Below, in pieces: positions 18,704-26,608 of a DNA stretch of 64,000 nucleotides. Numbering within the stretch: position 1 is the stretch's first letter; each line of letters opens with the position of its first letter. The stretch comes from Streptomyces sp. H39-S7. GTDB taxonomy: Bacteria; Actinomycetota; Actinomycetes; Streptomycetales; Streptomycetaceae. Under the pieces are notes generated by a model, which did not search any database, was not told the DNA's origin, and saw only the letters and a program-made list of their open reading frames with translations. Made by a program: the position numbers and the translations under genes. The stretch spans positions 1,251 to 65,250 of the forward strand of contig NZ_JAPVLU010000005.1 of assembly GCF_027158205.1 (NCBI RefSeq), given 5' to 3'.

Positions 18704-19141
18704 ATGGCGAGTACCAAGGCAGGCCGGACCCGGTGGCGGATCGTCACTGCCATCACTGCGGTGCCCCTGGGCCTGACAGGCCTTCTCATGGCATGGTTCA
18801 TCACAGACAGTGCAGGGCACGAGGAGCCCACCGACATCAGTTGCGCTGCGGCCATGACGTTCGCGCACGGCACCCTCCCCACAGGAACGACGAACGAGCA
18901 CTGCCAGTCGTTCTACTGGCAGGAAACCGAAGTCAACGGCACCTTCCACATGCCCCGGGCCGACGTCGAACCCTGGCTCAGCGCCACGTACCCGCAGTTC
19001 GAACCCGACGCCGACTGCGCCGAAGACAGGTGCCTGACCTACGCGTTCGGAACATCAGACCTGGCCGACACCGTCAAGCTGTCCATACGGTTCGAACCTG
19101 GGACAAGCGCCCGAATCACCCTGCTCGCCCGACAGAGCTAA
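18704..19141 (+). CDS. Membrane-anchored or secreted hypothetical protein
   Basis: The 145-residue protein has an N-terminal positively charged stretch and one hydrophobic segment (WRIVTAITAVPLGLTGLLMA). The extracytoplasmic domain contains four cysteines (ISCAAAM, EHCQSF, DADCAEDRC), which could form disulfides. The ATG at 18704 is preceded by a weak GGAAC. Its substrate or partner is unknown. Confidence 0.62.
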   Translation: MASTKAGRTRWRIVTAITAVPLGLTGLLMAWFITDSAGHEEPTDISCAAAMTFAHGTLPTGTTNEHCQSFYWQETEVNGTFHMPRADVEPWLSATYPQFEPDADCAEDRCLTYAFGTSDLADTVKLSIRFEPGTSARITLLARQS

Positions 19142-19336
19142 TCCCCCCGGCAACGATGAAGCGTGAGATTCGACAGACCGACCGAACCTCCACCACTCGG
19201 TAGAACCGACACCCCACATGCCCTGTCAGAGCCGGATCCCACCTACCGGGTCACGGCCAGCGAGGCAATCGTTCACAGAACTCCGGTGAGAGCCGATTTC
19301 AGAGATCCCCATCAACCCGACCAGGAAGGACTGCCC

Positions 19337-19627
19337 ATGCTCCCCTTACCCTCCCCCGCTCTGGCGGACGAGGACCGCCCAACGCGGCTGACCGACCCCG
19401 AACTTGCCGCGCTGCGGCACCGCGCCCGCCGTGAGGCCGGGCCGTTCGTGGACCCGAAGGCTCACAGACGGTCGGACCTATTGCTCCCAACAGGTCCGAC
19501 TCGGTCGGACCCCGGTGAGGGCGCCCGCACGCACTTCCTTCATGCACCCGCTTTGCGGGCGGCGGCCGCCGCGGTGCAGGCGAGCAAGTCGGCGGGTTCG
19601 GCCGGCAGCCTGGCGGCTTTGCAGTGA
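19337..19627 (+). CDS. Hypothetical small protein (96 aa)
   Basis: ATG 19337 follows a very good Shine-Dalgarno (AGGAAGGA). The product (MLPLPSPALADEDRPTRLTD...) is polar, proline/arginine-rich and low in complexity toward the C-terminus. It may be a truncated gene. No domain is recognised. Confidence 0.4.
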   Translation: MLPLPSPALADEDRPTRLTDPELAALRHRARREAGPFVDPKAHRRSDLLLPTGPTRSDPGEGARTHFLHAPALRAAAAAVQASKSAGSAGSLAALQ

Positions 19628-19670
19628 GCGCGCTCCCCGATCGCGGGGCCTTCGAACAGAGAGCCCTGCG

Positions 19671-20015
19671 TCAGAGCCCTGCTGCTTCGCGCAGACCGGC
19701 CGCCGTCTGCGAGGAGTCGTAGTCGGCGGGGACGCCCTCGACCAGAATGACCTCGCCCGCGATGTGGCGGGTGCGCAGCGGGAGTATGGCCTGGTAGGCG
19801 TCGGAGGCGTACCAGGCACGAGCCCGCTCGATGTCCGGGAAGCCGATCACGACGACGGTGCCGGGGAAGGGGCCCTCCACCACCTCGACCTCCTTGCCGT
19901 GTACGAGGAAGCGGCCCTCGTAGGCGTCCATGGTCGACTGGATCCGCTCGATGTATTCGAGGATGTCCTCGTTCATCGTTTCGGGGCGGATGTGGGCGAT
20001 GGCGTACGCGGTCAT
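19671..20015 (-). CDS. DUF1330 domain protein
   Basis: ATG 20015 gives a 114-residue protein with the DUF1330 dimeric alpha-beta barrel pattern. It reads MTAYAIAHIRPETMNEDILE, then YIERIQSTMDAYEGRFLVHG, GPFPGTVVVIGFPDIERARA and WYASDAYQAILPLR. These small cytoplasmic proteins resemble EthD/monooxygenase-like barrels but have no proven reaction. The frame is open for 29 further codons upstream, but homology starts at this Met. Confidence 0.85.
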   Translation of the reverse strand: MTAYAIAHIRPETMNEDILEYIERIQSTMDAYEGRFLVHGKEVEVVEGPFPGTVVVIGFPDIERARAWYASDAYQAILPLRTRHIAGEVILVEGVPADYDSSQTAAGLREAAGL

Positions 20016-20837
20016 GGTCTGCTCCCCGTTCGGCGGCCCGTCGGTCCGGGCCCGTTGATCCAATTCTGTCAGCGCGGCCGCGGCGATTACCTCCGGGGTC
20101 ATGGCACCACGGGATGGAAGATGCGCCGGTAGGCGATCGTTCCGATGTTCCCCGACCCTCTAAGGGCCCTCGGCGCGGTGGCCTTCCGGTTCCTGGCCGG
20201 TATCGACAAGGGGCCCGGGGATCAGCGGATGAGCCTGCGCCGGCAGGAATGGAACGGCTAGCGTGTCTGGCGGCTGCGGGAACACCGCCCGCAGCGCCCG
20301 CCATCGCAACCCCGCGGACGCCGCAAGCCCGGGTCAGTCACCCGCGGCCCATTCACTGGGCTGGGCTGCAACTGTGCACGCGTGGTGAAACCACGGACCA
20401 AGCCAACAGCTCCTTCTCCAGACCCAGCATCCGAGTCGAACAAACGCCGCGGCTGCCGTCCCAGCGACCACGGACCAGGCGAGTCTCTCCTCTCATGGGC
20501 AAGGAGCAATACTCGGTCGCCATCGACGACTACCAGCGGACGGCTCCATCCCCGCAGCCGGGGACACACGCGCGCAGCGATCACCGCGGCCAGTTCACTT
20601 TCCATGAGGCCGACCAGTTCAGCCTCGGAGTGCGCGAGCTGTCTGGGCAGCGCTACCAAGTCGTGGCGCCCGGCAAATGCGACCAGTGCACTTGACGCCC
20701 CGCCAAGGGATCCCCGCAGGTCAGCACTCGCTGAGCGTGGTGGTGAGAGCAGGATGAGTGCAGATTGCTCGCTTTTCGTGGCCTTTCACCGAATGATAGG
20801 AATGCCAGTTCCATTCTCGGCTTTGGAAGCGATCATC
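20016..20837. other. Non-coding/degenerate stretch upstream of integrase
   Basis: No complete gene is supported. On the minus strand near 20480-20690 a protein-like stretch reads ALVAFAGRHDLVALPRQLAH then SEAELVGLMESELAAVIAAR. It has no good start and fades out, so it may be a gene remnant. Confidence 0.35.
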
Positions 20838-22139
20838 ATGCGCTCCGCAGCCCGTCGCGGGCACACCTACCGACGGTGCGGCTGTCGCGATCATCACGGC
20901 AAGCAGCTGGGGGCTCGCTGCCCCCAGCTCGATGCCGATCCCGGTCACGGCAGCTGGACCTTCTCTCTCGACCTCCGCTCCCCCGATCACCGACGCCAGG
21001 TGGTGCGCCGAGGAGGCTTTCGCGATCAGGAAGCCGCCCGAGCCTCCCTGTACCGGATGCTCGAAGGCCAGGCCGCCGGCTTCACCGCCGACCCCAACGA
21101 GACCGTCGCCGACTACCTCACCGCCTGGCTTGAGGACAAGCAGCTCGTCTTCAAGCCCACCACCTACGTCCGCTACCGCGACTACATCGCCCACGACCTG
21201 ATCCCAGCCCTGGGACAGGTGAAACTCGACGACCTCGCCTACTCCCACATCGCCGCGTTCGCCCACACCCAACTCGACGCCGGACGCGGCAAGGTGACCG
21301 TCCACCGCTGCCTCGCTACGCTCTCCAGCGCCCTGGGTGAAGCCGTCCGCCACCACCGCCTCCCCGGCAACCCGGCCCGCCCCACCGTCATCCCCCGCCC
21401 GGCAGCAACCGAACGTCACATCTGGACCGTGGCGGACGCCGTCCACTTCCTGTCCTGCTGCCGCACCGCGGATCCCGCCTTCGCGGACTTCATCGAAGTC
21501 CTGATCGGCTCGGGGCTGCGCAAAGGAGAGGCTCTCGCCCTGCACTGGGACGACATCCACCTCGACGAACGCGTCCTCTATGTCCGCTACACGCTCTCCG
21601 CAGTCGACAACAACCGCCTCGCCATCACCGCACCTAAGACCCGCAGCAGCAAAGATTGGGTCGCCATCTCCCGACGCGTCGCCGACGCCCTGCAACACCG
21701 CGCTTACGACAAAGGTTCCGCAGCCACTCGCGCGCCGCACGGCGGCTTCGTGTTCCACCGCCCCGACGGCCAGCCCCTCCACCCGCAATACGCGCTGAAC
21801 CACTTCCACGACCTCTGCCGGGCGTTCGGCGCGCCCCGCACCACACTCCACGACCTGCGTCACCTCGCCGCCACGATCTCCATCAACGCCGGCGTGCCCC
21901 TGACCGTCGTCTCCAAGACCCTGCGCCACTCAACGCTCTCCACCACCGCCAACATCTACAGCCACCTCACCGCCCCCGCAGCCCTCGACGCCGTCAACAC
22001 CATCGACCGTGCCCTCACCACAGCAAGCGACGCCCCGGCCCAGGGCCCCCACCGGCCATCGATCTCACCAGCCGACCACACACCCCGCAGCCACAATCAA
22101 CTCACCGTCACCAACACCCCACTGCAGAACGCCGCGTGA
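20838..22139 (+). CDS. int: Tyrosine site-specific integrase of the tRNA-Pro island
   Basis: The ATG at 20838 has GGAAG eight bases upstream. The 433-aa product starts MRSAARRGHTYRRCGCRDHH, a basic Cys-containing N-terminal arm-binding segment typical of actinobacterial island integrases. A SAM-like core-binding domain follows (TVADYLTAWLEDK... YVRYRDYIAHDLIPALGQ). The catalytic domain shows the first Arg in GSGLRKGEALAL, the HDLRH box in TTLHDLRHLAAT, and the final His and Tyr in LRHSTLSTTANIYSHL. It lies beside the intact tRNA-Pro carrying attR, as in pSAM2-like elements. It should catalyse integration and excision of the 11.7-kb island. Confidence 0.92.
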   Translation: MRSAARRGHTYRRCGCRDHHGKQLGARCPQLDADPGHGSWTFSLDLRSPDHRRQVVRRGGFRDQEAARASLYRMLEGQAAGFTADPNETVADYLTAWLEDKQLVFKPTTYVRYRDYIAHDLIPALGQVKLDDLAYSHIAAFAHTQLDAGRGKVTVHRCLATLSSALGEAVRHHRLPGNPARPTVIPRPAATERHIWTVADAVHFLSCCRTADPAFADFIEVLIGSGLRKGEALALHWDDIHLDERVLYVRYTLSAVDNNRLAITAPKTRSSKDWVAISRRVADALQHRAYDKGSAATRAPHGGFVFHRPDGQPLHPQYALNHFHDLCRAFGAPRTTLHDLRHLAATISINAGVPLTVVSKTLRHSTLSTTANIYSHLTAPAALDAVNTIDRALTTASDAPAQGPHRPSISPADHTPRSHNQLTVTNTPLQNAA

Positions 22140-22220
22140 CCCCACGACGCCGGCGACCCCGGAGGCCGGCACTCACCACCGATATCACCCCGCCCTCACC
22201 GGACGCAGAAACGCGGAAAA

Positions 22221-22250
22221 GGCCGTCTTCGCATTTCTGCGAAAACGGCC
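22221..22250. terminator. Hairpin downstream of tRNA-Pro
   Basis: An inverted repeat (GGCCGT...ACGGCC, loop near TTTCTGC) lies directly 3' of the leftward tRNA-Pro and 3' of the rightward integrase, so it may serve both. It resembles the hairpin at 10528-10560. Confidence 0.6.
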
Positions 22251-22268
22251 TCCGACCTGCGAAAACGC

Positions 22269-22345
<77 letters not shown>

Positions 22346-22528
22346 GTGCTCGGTCGTTCTGGGGTTTTTTTTCCCCGGACTGACCGCGCATGAGAACAAT
22401 ACCGCACTTGGGGCGGTGCCTGCTCACGCCTTTGGGTCGGCGGGGCGATCTTGGTGAGTAGGGGGGTGGGGGGAAGTTTGAGTAGGTGTACTCATGTGGC
22501 GTGGGCCACAGTTGTTCAGGCTGGGGGC

Positions 22529-22819
22529 ATGACGAATCCGATACAGCAGCAGACGACGGCCGCGTACTTCGCGCAGGCGGCGATCTCGTTCGCGATCGCC
22601 CTGGGCAGCATGGCGGTGGGGGTGGCGTATCTGCCGGTGGGGGCGTGGGTGCGAGCGTTTCTGGGGGTGGGGTTGCTGTACCTCGTGACCTCGGCGTTCA
22701 CGCTGGCCAAGTGCGTGCGGGACCGGCAGGAGGTGGGGCAGGTGGTGAGCCGGGTGGATCAGGCGCGGCTGGACAAGCTGCTCGCGGAGCATGATCCGTT
22801 CCGGGTGGACGGGGTCTGA
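22529..22819 (+). CDS. YiaA/YiaB-type two-helix membrane protein
   Basis: The 96-residue product from ATG 22529 has two predicted transmembrane helices (YFAQAAISFAIALGSMAVGV and WVRAFLGVGLLYLVTSAFTL). They are joined by a short PVGAW loop and followed by an acidic cytoplasmic tail. This matches the YiaA/B two-helix domain. The function is unknown; it is often found singly in Streptomyces. Confidence 0.8.
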   Translation: MTNPIQQQTTAAYFAQAAISFAIALGSMAVGVAYLPVGAWVRAFLGVGLLYLVTSAFTLAKCVRDRQEVGQVVSRVDQARLDKLLAEHDPFRVDGV

Positions 22820-22897
22820 GACCGGGCCGCGGCGGCCGGGCGGGCGTTTCCGGGGTTGGGGCCGGGGCAGACGCCCGTCCGACGAGGGAGGTCGGGC

Positions 22898-23743
22898 GTG
22901 GATGCTTCGATAGGGCGGGCTCGGGCAGCAGGCCGGGGCGCCGCGAACGGTAGTGCGGTCGAGTGGGCGGCACGATGGGGGATCGCCACCCGCGGGGTGA
23001 TCTACCTGCTGGTCGGCGCGCTGGCGATCCAGGTCGCCGTGGGCGGCAGCGGGAAGCAGGCCGACCGTGGCGGCGCCGTGGAGCAGATCGCCGGGCAGCC
23101 GTTCGGCAGGGTCATGGTGTGGGTGGTCGGGCTCGGGCTCGTGGGCATGGCGCTGTGGCGGCTGTCCGAGGCGCTCTTCGGGGCTGCCGGGGCCGACGGG
23201 CACAAGGCCACGAAGCGGCTGGCCTCCGGTGGCCGGTTCGTGTTCTACACGTTCGCCGCCTATTCGGTGATCGCTTTCGCGCTGGCGAAGTCCGCCTCCG
23301 AGGGCGCCAGCCAGGGTGGGTCGAGCGACAAGCAGTCCAAGGACTGGACGGCGAAGGTACTGGACTGGCCCATGGGCCAGTGGCTGGTGGGAGCCGCGGG
23401 CGTGGCACTCGCCGCGGCCGGTCTGTGGATCGCGGTCCGGGCGGTGCAGCGGAAGTTCCGCAAGCACCTGAAGCTGGGCGAGATGTCCCAGCGCACCCGC
23501 CAGGTGGTCGAGGTCCTGGGTGTGGCCGGTGGGGTCTGCCGGGGCATCGTCTTCGCCACGGCCGGCGGGTTCGCCGTGGCAGCGGCCGTGAAGTACGACC
23601 CGAACCAGGCCAAGGGGCTCGACGACACCCTTCGGACCTTCCGGGAGACACCGGCCGGGCCCTGGCTCCTGGTGGCCATCGCGGTGGGGCTGGTGCTGTT
23701 CGGCGTGTTCTCCTTCGCCATGGCACGGTGGCGCAAGATCTGA
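22898..23743 (+). CDS. DUF1206 integral membrane protein
   Basis: The GTG at 22898 has GGGAGG upstream. The 281-residue protein contains three repeats of a two-helix unit, each with a TRGVIYLLVGALAI / GGRFVFYTFAAYSVIAFALA / AGGVCRGIVFATAGGFAVAA beginning and a GxxLxxxG-type helix following. Six membrane helices in all fit DUF1206. The role is unknown; it may be envelope stress related (inference). Confidence 0.88.
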   Translation: MDASIGRARAAGRGAANGSAVEWAARWGIATRGVIYLLVGALAIQVAVGGSGKQADRGGAVEQIAGQPFGRVMVWVVGLGLVGMALWRLSEALFGAAGADGHKATKRLASGGRFVFYTFAAYSVIAFALAKSASEGASQGGSSDKQSKDWTAKVLDWPMGQWLVGAAGVALAAAGLWIAVRAVQRKFRKHLKLGEMSQRTRQVVEVLGVAGGVCRGIVFATAGGFAVAAAVKYDPNQAKGLDDTLRTFRETPAGPWLLVAIAVGLVLFGVFSFAMARWRKI

Positions 23744-23933
23744 CGCAGTGTGGGTCGGGACGATCCGGTGGCGGTTTCCGCGCCGGGTCGTTCTGCGTTC
23801 GCCGTACCTCTTGTGGCTGACGGGCGTCCGTCTCAAGAGGGGGGCCTCAACCGTTCTCGCGGGCGATCCCCTGGGCCCTCGCGGCGTTCAGGATGGGCGG
23901 AAAGAGTTCGCTCACCCGGAAGGACACCTCCGC

Positions 23934-24395
23934 ATGCCCACCAAGAAGCCCGTCGTCCTCGGACTCGCCGTCGGCGGTGTCGGACTGGTCGTGGCGGCGG
24001 CACTCACCGTGCCGCAGGTTGTGGACTGGTACCAGGGGCGCCACCTGGCGGAGGCCGAGTACTCCTCCGGCGGCGAGGCGAAGAAGGCCCGGGACTCGGT
24101 GCCGCGCTGGCTGCCCGACGAGGCCACGGCCGTGAAGTACCGGATGTCGACCACGGGCGGCGACCGGCTGCTGAAGGCGACGCTCGCCGACGGAAAGCTG
24201 CCGGCCGGGTGCAGGGAGGGCGCGGGCGGCGGGCGGGCCCACCTCCGGGCCGACTGGTTCCCGAAGGGGACGGATCGGGAGGGAACCGCGGCGTGCGGGG
24301 CCTACAACGTGGTGCTCAAGGGCAACGATCTGTACGCCTGGCAGGACCATGCCGACTGGGTCAAGGCGAACCAGGCCGGTTCCGACGCGCCCTGA
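23934..24395 (+). CDS. Membrane-anchored extracytoplasmic hypothetical protein
   Basis: ATG 23934 follows GGAAGGA. The product starts MPTKKPVVLGLAVGGVGLVV, a signal-anchor helix. A ~125-residue soluble part follows with two cysteines (PAGCREG, TAACGAYN) and PRWLPDEATAVKYRMSTTGG. This is a Streptomyces-specific secreted type; no catalytic motif was recognised. Confidence 0.65.
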   Translation: MPTKKPVVLGLAVGGVGLVVAAALTVPQVVDWYQGRHLAEAEYSSGGEAKKARDSVPRWLPDEATAVKYRMSTTGGDRLLKATLADGKLPAGCREGAGGGRAHLRADWFPKGTDREGTAACGAYNVVLKGNDLYAWQDHADWVKANQAGSDAP

Positions 24396-24416
24396 AGGCT
24401 CGCCCCATGGGGCCCG

Positions 24417-25034
24417 TCAGGCCTGACCGCGGGGAGACGGGAGCGGCGGGCTTTCCGGGGCCGGCGGCGTCTTCGCGTCGGGTGCCACCGGCGGATCCGG
24501 CGCCGGGGGGCGGACGTCGTCGCCGGCCTGGGGGCCCGCCGGGTCCGCGGCCCGGGCGCGGGTGCGGTTGGCGCGGCGGACGGCGTCGTCGGCGCTGTTC
24601 TGGGCGCCGAGCGAGCCGAAGTAGAAGCCGGCGACGGTGGCGAGCACCGTCATCAGCGACGTGACGATGGTCTTGCGCAGGTCGCCCGCGTCGCCGCCCG
24701 AGGAGAGCATCGCGACGGCCAGGGCGAAGCTGACGAGGGCGAGGATCAGTACCGCGATGATGCTGCGGGTCAGACCGCGAATCCCGCGCGGTTCGCGCAT
24801 GTCCCGCAGCAGTTCGCGGACGTCGCTGTTGGTGGCCGCCTGGCCGATCAGTTCGTCGGTGAGCTGGCGGCGCCATGCGGTGGCCTGGCGGATGTCGATG
24901 ATCAGGGGCAGCACCGCGATCACGGCGATGACGATGACGACCACCGCGATGAGGACGAATGCCCACGGCCCCTTGAGGCCCGGAATCGGTTCGGCCGCGA
25001 TCATCCCCGCGTCCGCCAATTCATCCATGCGCAT
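24417..25034 (-). CDS. Membrane protein with three predicted helices
   Basis: With ATG 25034 (GGGGG upstream) the product is ~205 residues. One helix lies near the N-terminus (PWAFVLIAVVVIVIAVIAVL), then an RRQLTDELIGQAA helical linker, then a second and third helix (IIAVLILALVSFALAVAML; TSLMTVLATVAGFYFGSLGA). A Pro/Ala-rich C-terminal tail ends the protein. Two further Met codons upstream are possible starts. The function is unknown. Confidence 0.65.
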   Translation of the reverse strand: MRMDELADAGMIAAEPIPGLKGPWAFVLIAVVVIVIAVIAVLPLIIDIRQATAWRRQLTDELIGQAATNSDVRELLRDMREPRGIRGLTRSIIAVLILALVSFALAVAMLSSGGDAGDLRKTIVTSLMTVLATVAGFYFGSLGAQNSADDAVRRANRTRARAADPAGPQAGDDVRPPAPDPPVAPDAKTPPAPESPPLPSPRGQA

Positions 25035-25124
25035 ACCTGTCGCCCCCATACCCACTGTGACCGAGCCTTCACCCCTGGTTCCCGAGTGGGGGATGATCCC
25101 AGCGCTGGACGTCAATCGTCAAGC

Positions 25125-26399
25125 TCAGAGGGGGAGTTGGTGCGCGGCGAAGTAGGCGACCAGCTCGGCGGCGGGCGGCTGCACAGTGCGCGGGGTGCCC
25201 CCGTCGCGCAGCGAGGCGGTCGCCTGGGCTCCGGCGGCGACCGCCATGCGGGCAGCGATGGGTGAGGTGTCGGTGGGACCGCCGTCGCGGGCGAAGCGCA
25301 GGAACTCGTCGATGAGGAGCGGGTCGGCGCCGCCGTGGAAGGCGTTGTCCTGGAGGTCGGGTACGGGGTGCACGGCGTCGGCCTCCGGGCGGTAGTCCGA
25401 GCGGCGGGTGTTCCAGACCTTGACGACGGCCCCGGGCCCGTCGCCGAAGTTCTCCAGGCGGCCGGCATCCCCGATGACGGTGTAGTTGCGCCAGTAGTCG
25501 GGGGTGAAGTGGCACTGCTGGTAGGCAGCGAGGACGCCGTTGTCGAGGCGCAGGTTGACGAGCGAGACGTCCTCGACGTCGATCACGGGATTGAGGTCCC
25601 GCTGGGCGCGCGGCGGCCAGTTGTCGTCGCCGAGCCAGTCGGCGGCCTTGGGCTCGCCCAGTGCCCGGCGGTCGGCGTCCGGCCCGCCGTAGACCATGAG
25701 GTCGCCCAGCGCCTGGACCTGGCGGGTGTAGCCGCCGGCGAGCCAGTGCAGGACGTCGAGGTCGTGCGCGGCCTTCTGCAGCAGCAGACCGTTGGTGTAC
25801 TGGCGCTCGGCGTGCCAGTCCTTGAAGTAGAAGTCGCCGCCGTGCCCGACGAAGTGCCGCACCCAGACGGTCTTGACCTCCCCGATGTCCCCGCGGGCGA
25901 TGAGGTCGCGCATCAGCCGGACGACGGGCATGTGGCGCATGTTGTGACCGACGTAGAGGCGGGTGCCCGTCTCGTACGCCGTCCGCAGGATCTCGTCGCA
26001 GCGCTCGACGGTGATGTCCAGCGGCTTCTCGACGAAGACGGGCTTTCCGGCGCGCAGCGCCTGGCAGGCGAGGTCGGCGTGGGTGTGGTCGGGCGTGAGG
26101 ATCAGGACGGCGTCGATGTCGGGCGAGCCGAGGATCGTACGGTGGTCGTCGGTCACGACCGCGCCCGGGAAGCGGGCTGCCGCCCCGGCGCGGACGGCGG
26201 GGTCGAGGTCCGCGACGGCGGTGACGCGCGCTCCGGCGTCGGGGCGGTGCGCGGTCTCGGCGAGGCTGCCGCGCAGGCCCAGCCCGATGACGCCGATCCG
26301 GAGGTCGCTGGAGGGGCTCGAAACCGACCGGGCCGAACGGTCCTGGGCCGCGAGGGGGGCGTGGGAAGCGTTGGCGTCCTTCGTACCTGCTTCGGTCAT
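25125..26399 (-). CDS. Gfo/Idh/MocA-family NAD(P)-dependent oxidoreductase
   Basis: The 424-residue protein has an N-terminal Rossmann fold (RIGVIGLGLRG, GxGxxG at 39-44) and the family catalytic EKP motif at 124-126. The C-terminal alpha/beta substrate domain includes GHNMRHMPVVRLMRDLI and a lysine/histidine-bearing segment (LLLQKAAHDLDVLHWL). These enzymes oxidise or reduce sugars and cyclitols. It is divergently transcribed from the DUF2264-LacZ-GNAT operon across a ~210-bp region with a palindrome, so it probably handles a sugar released by that operon (inference). Confidence 0.9.
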   Translation of the reverse strand: MTEAGTKDANASHAPLAAQDRSARSVSSPSSDLRIGVIGLGLRGSLAETAHRPDAGARVTAVADLDPAVRAGAAARFPGAVVTDDHRTILGSPDIDAVLILTPDHTHADLACQALRAGKPVFVEKPLDITVERCDEILRTAYETGTRLYVGHNMRHMPVVRLMRDLIARGDIGEVKTVWVRHFVGHGGDFYFKDWHAERQYTNGLLLQKAAHDLDVLHWLAGGYTRQVQALGDLMVYGGPDADRRALGEPKAADWLGDDNWPPRAQRDLNPVIDVEDVSLVNLRLDNGVLAAYQQCHFTPDYWRNYTVIGDAGRLENFGDGPGAVVKVWNTRRSDYRPEADAVHPVPDLQDNAFHGGADPLLIDEFLRFARDGGPTDTSPIAARMAVAAGAQATASLRDGGTPRTVQPPAAELVAYFAAHQLPL

Positions 26400-26563
26400 G
26401 GGCGGGTCCCTTTCGGAGAGAGCCCCGCGTGAGCCGGGCCGGAGCGGCGGCGGGGGAACGGCGTCGGCGCGGAGCTGCGGCGGGACACACCCGGCGCCCC
26501 GCCGCTCCCCCGCCCTCCGACAAGCCGCGATCCACAGTCGGAAATAACGCTTGGCCTCAACCT

Positions 26564-26577
26564 AGTAACCGCTTACT
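26564..26577. promoter_or_regulatory. Palindromic operator in divergent promoter region
   Basis: AGTAA-CCGC-TTACT is an inverted repeat with 5-bp arms and a 4-bp centre, 32 bp upstream of the DUF2264 start and ~165 bp from the oxidoreductase start. Such sites in divergent sugar loci usually bind LacI/GntR/ROK regulators; no regulator gene lies adjacent. Confidence 0.5.
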
Positions 26578-26608
26578 ATCACGGTCAACACCTCACCCGG
26601 GAGCTGAT

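Noticed and set aside
20258-20659. Minus-strand ORF of 133 codons upstream of the integrase
   Set aside because: Only its first third is protein-like and the start is poor; kept only as a possible remnant in the gap note.
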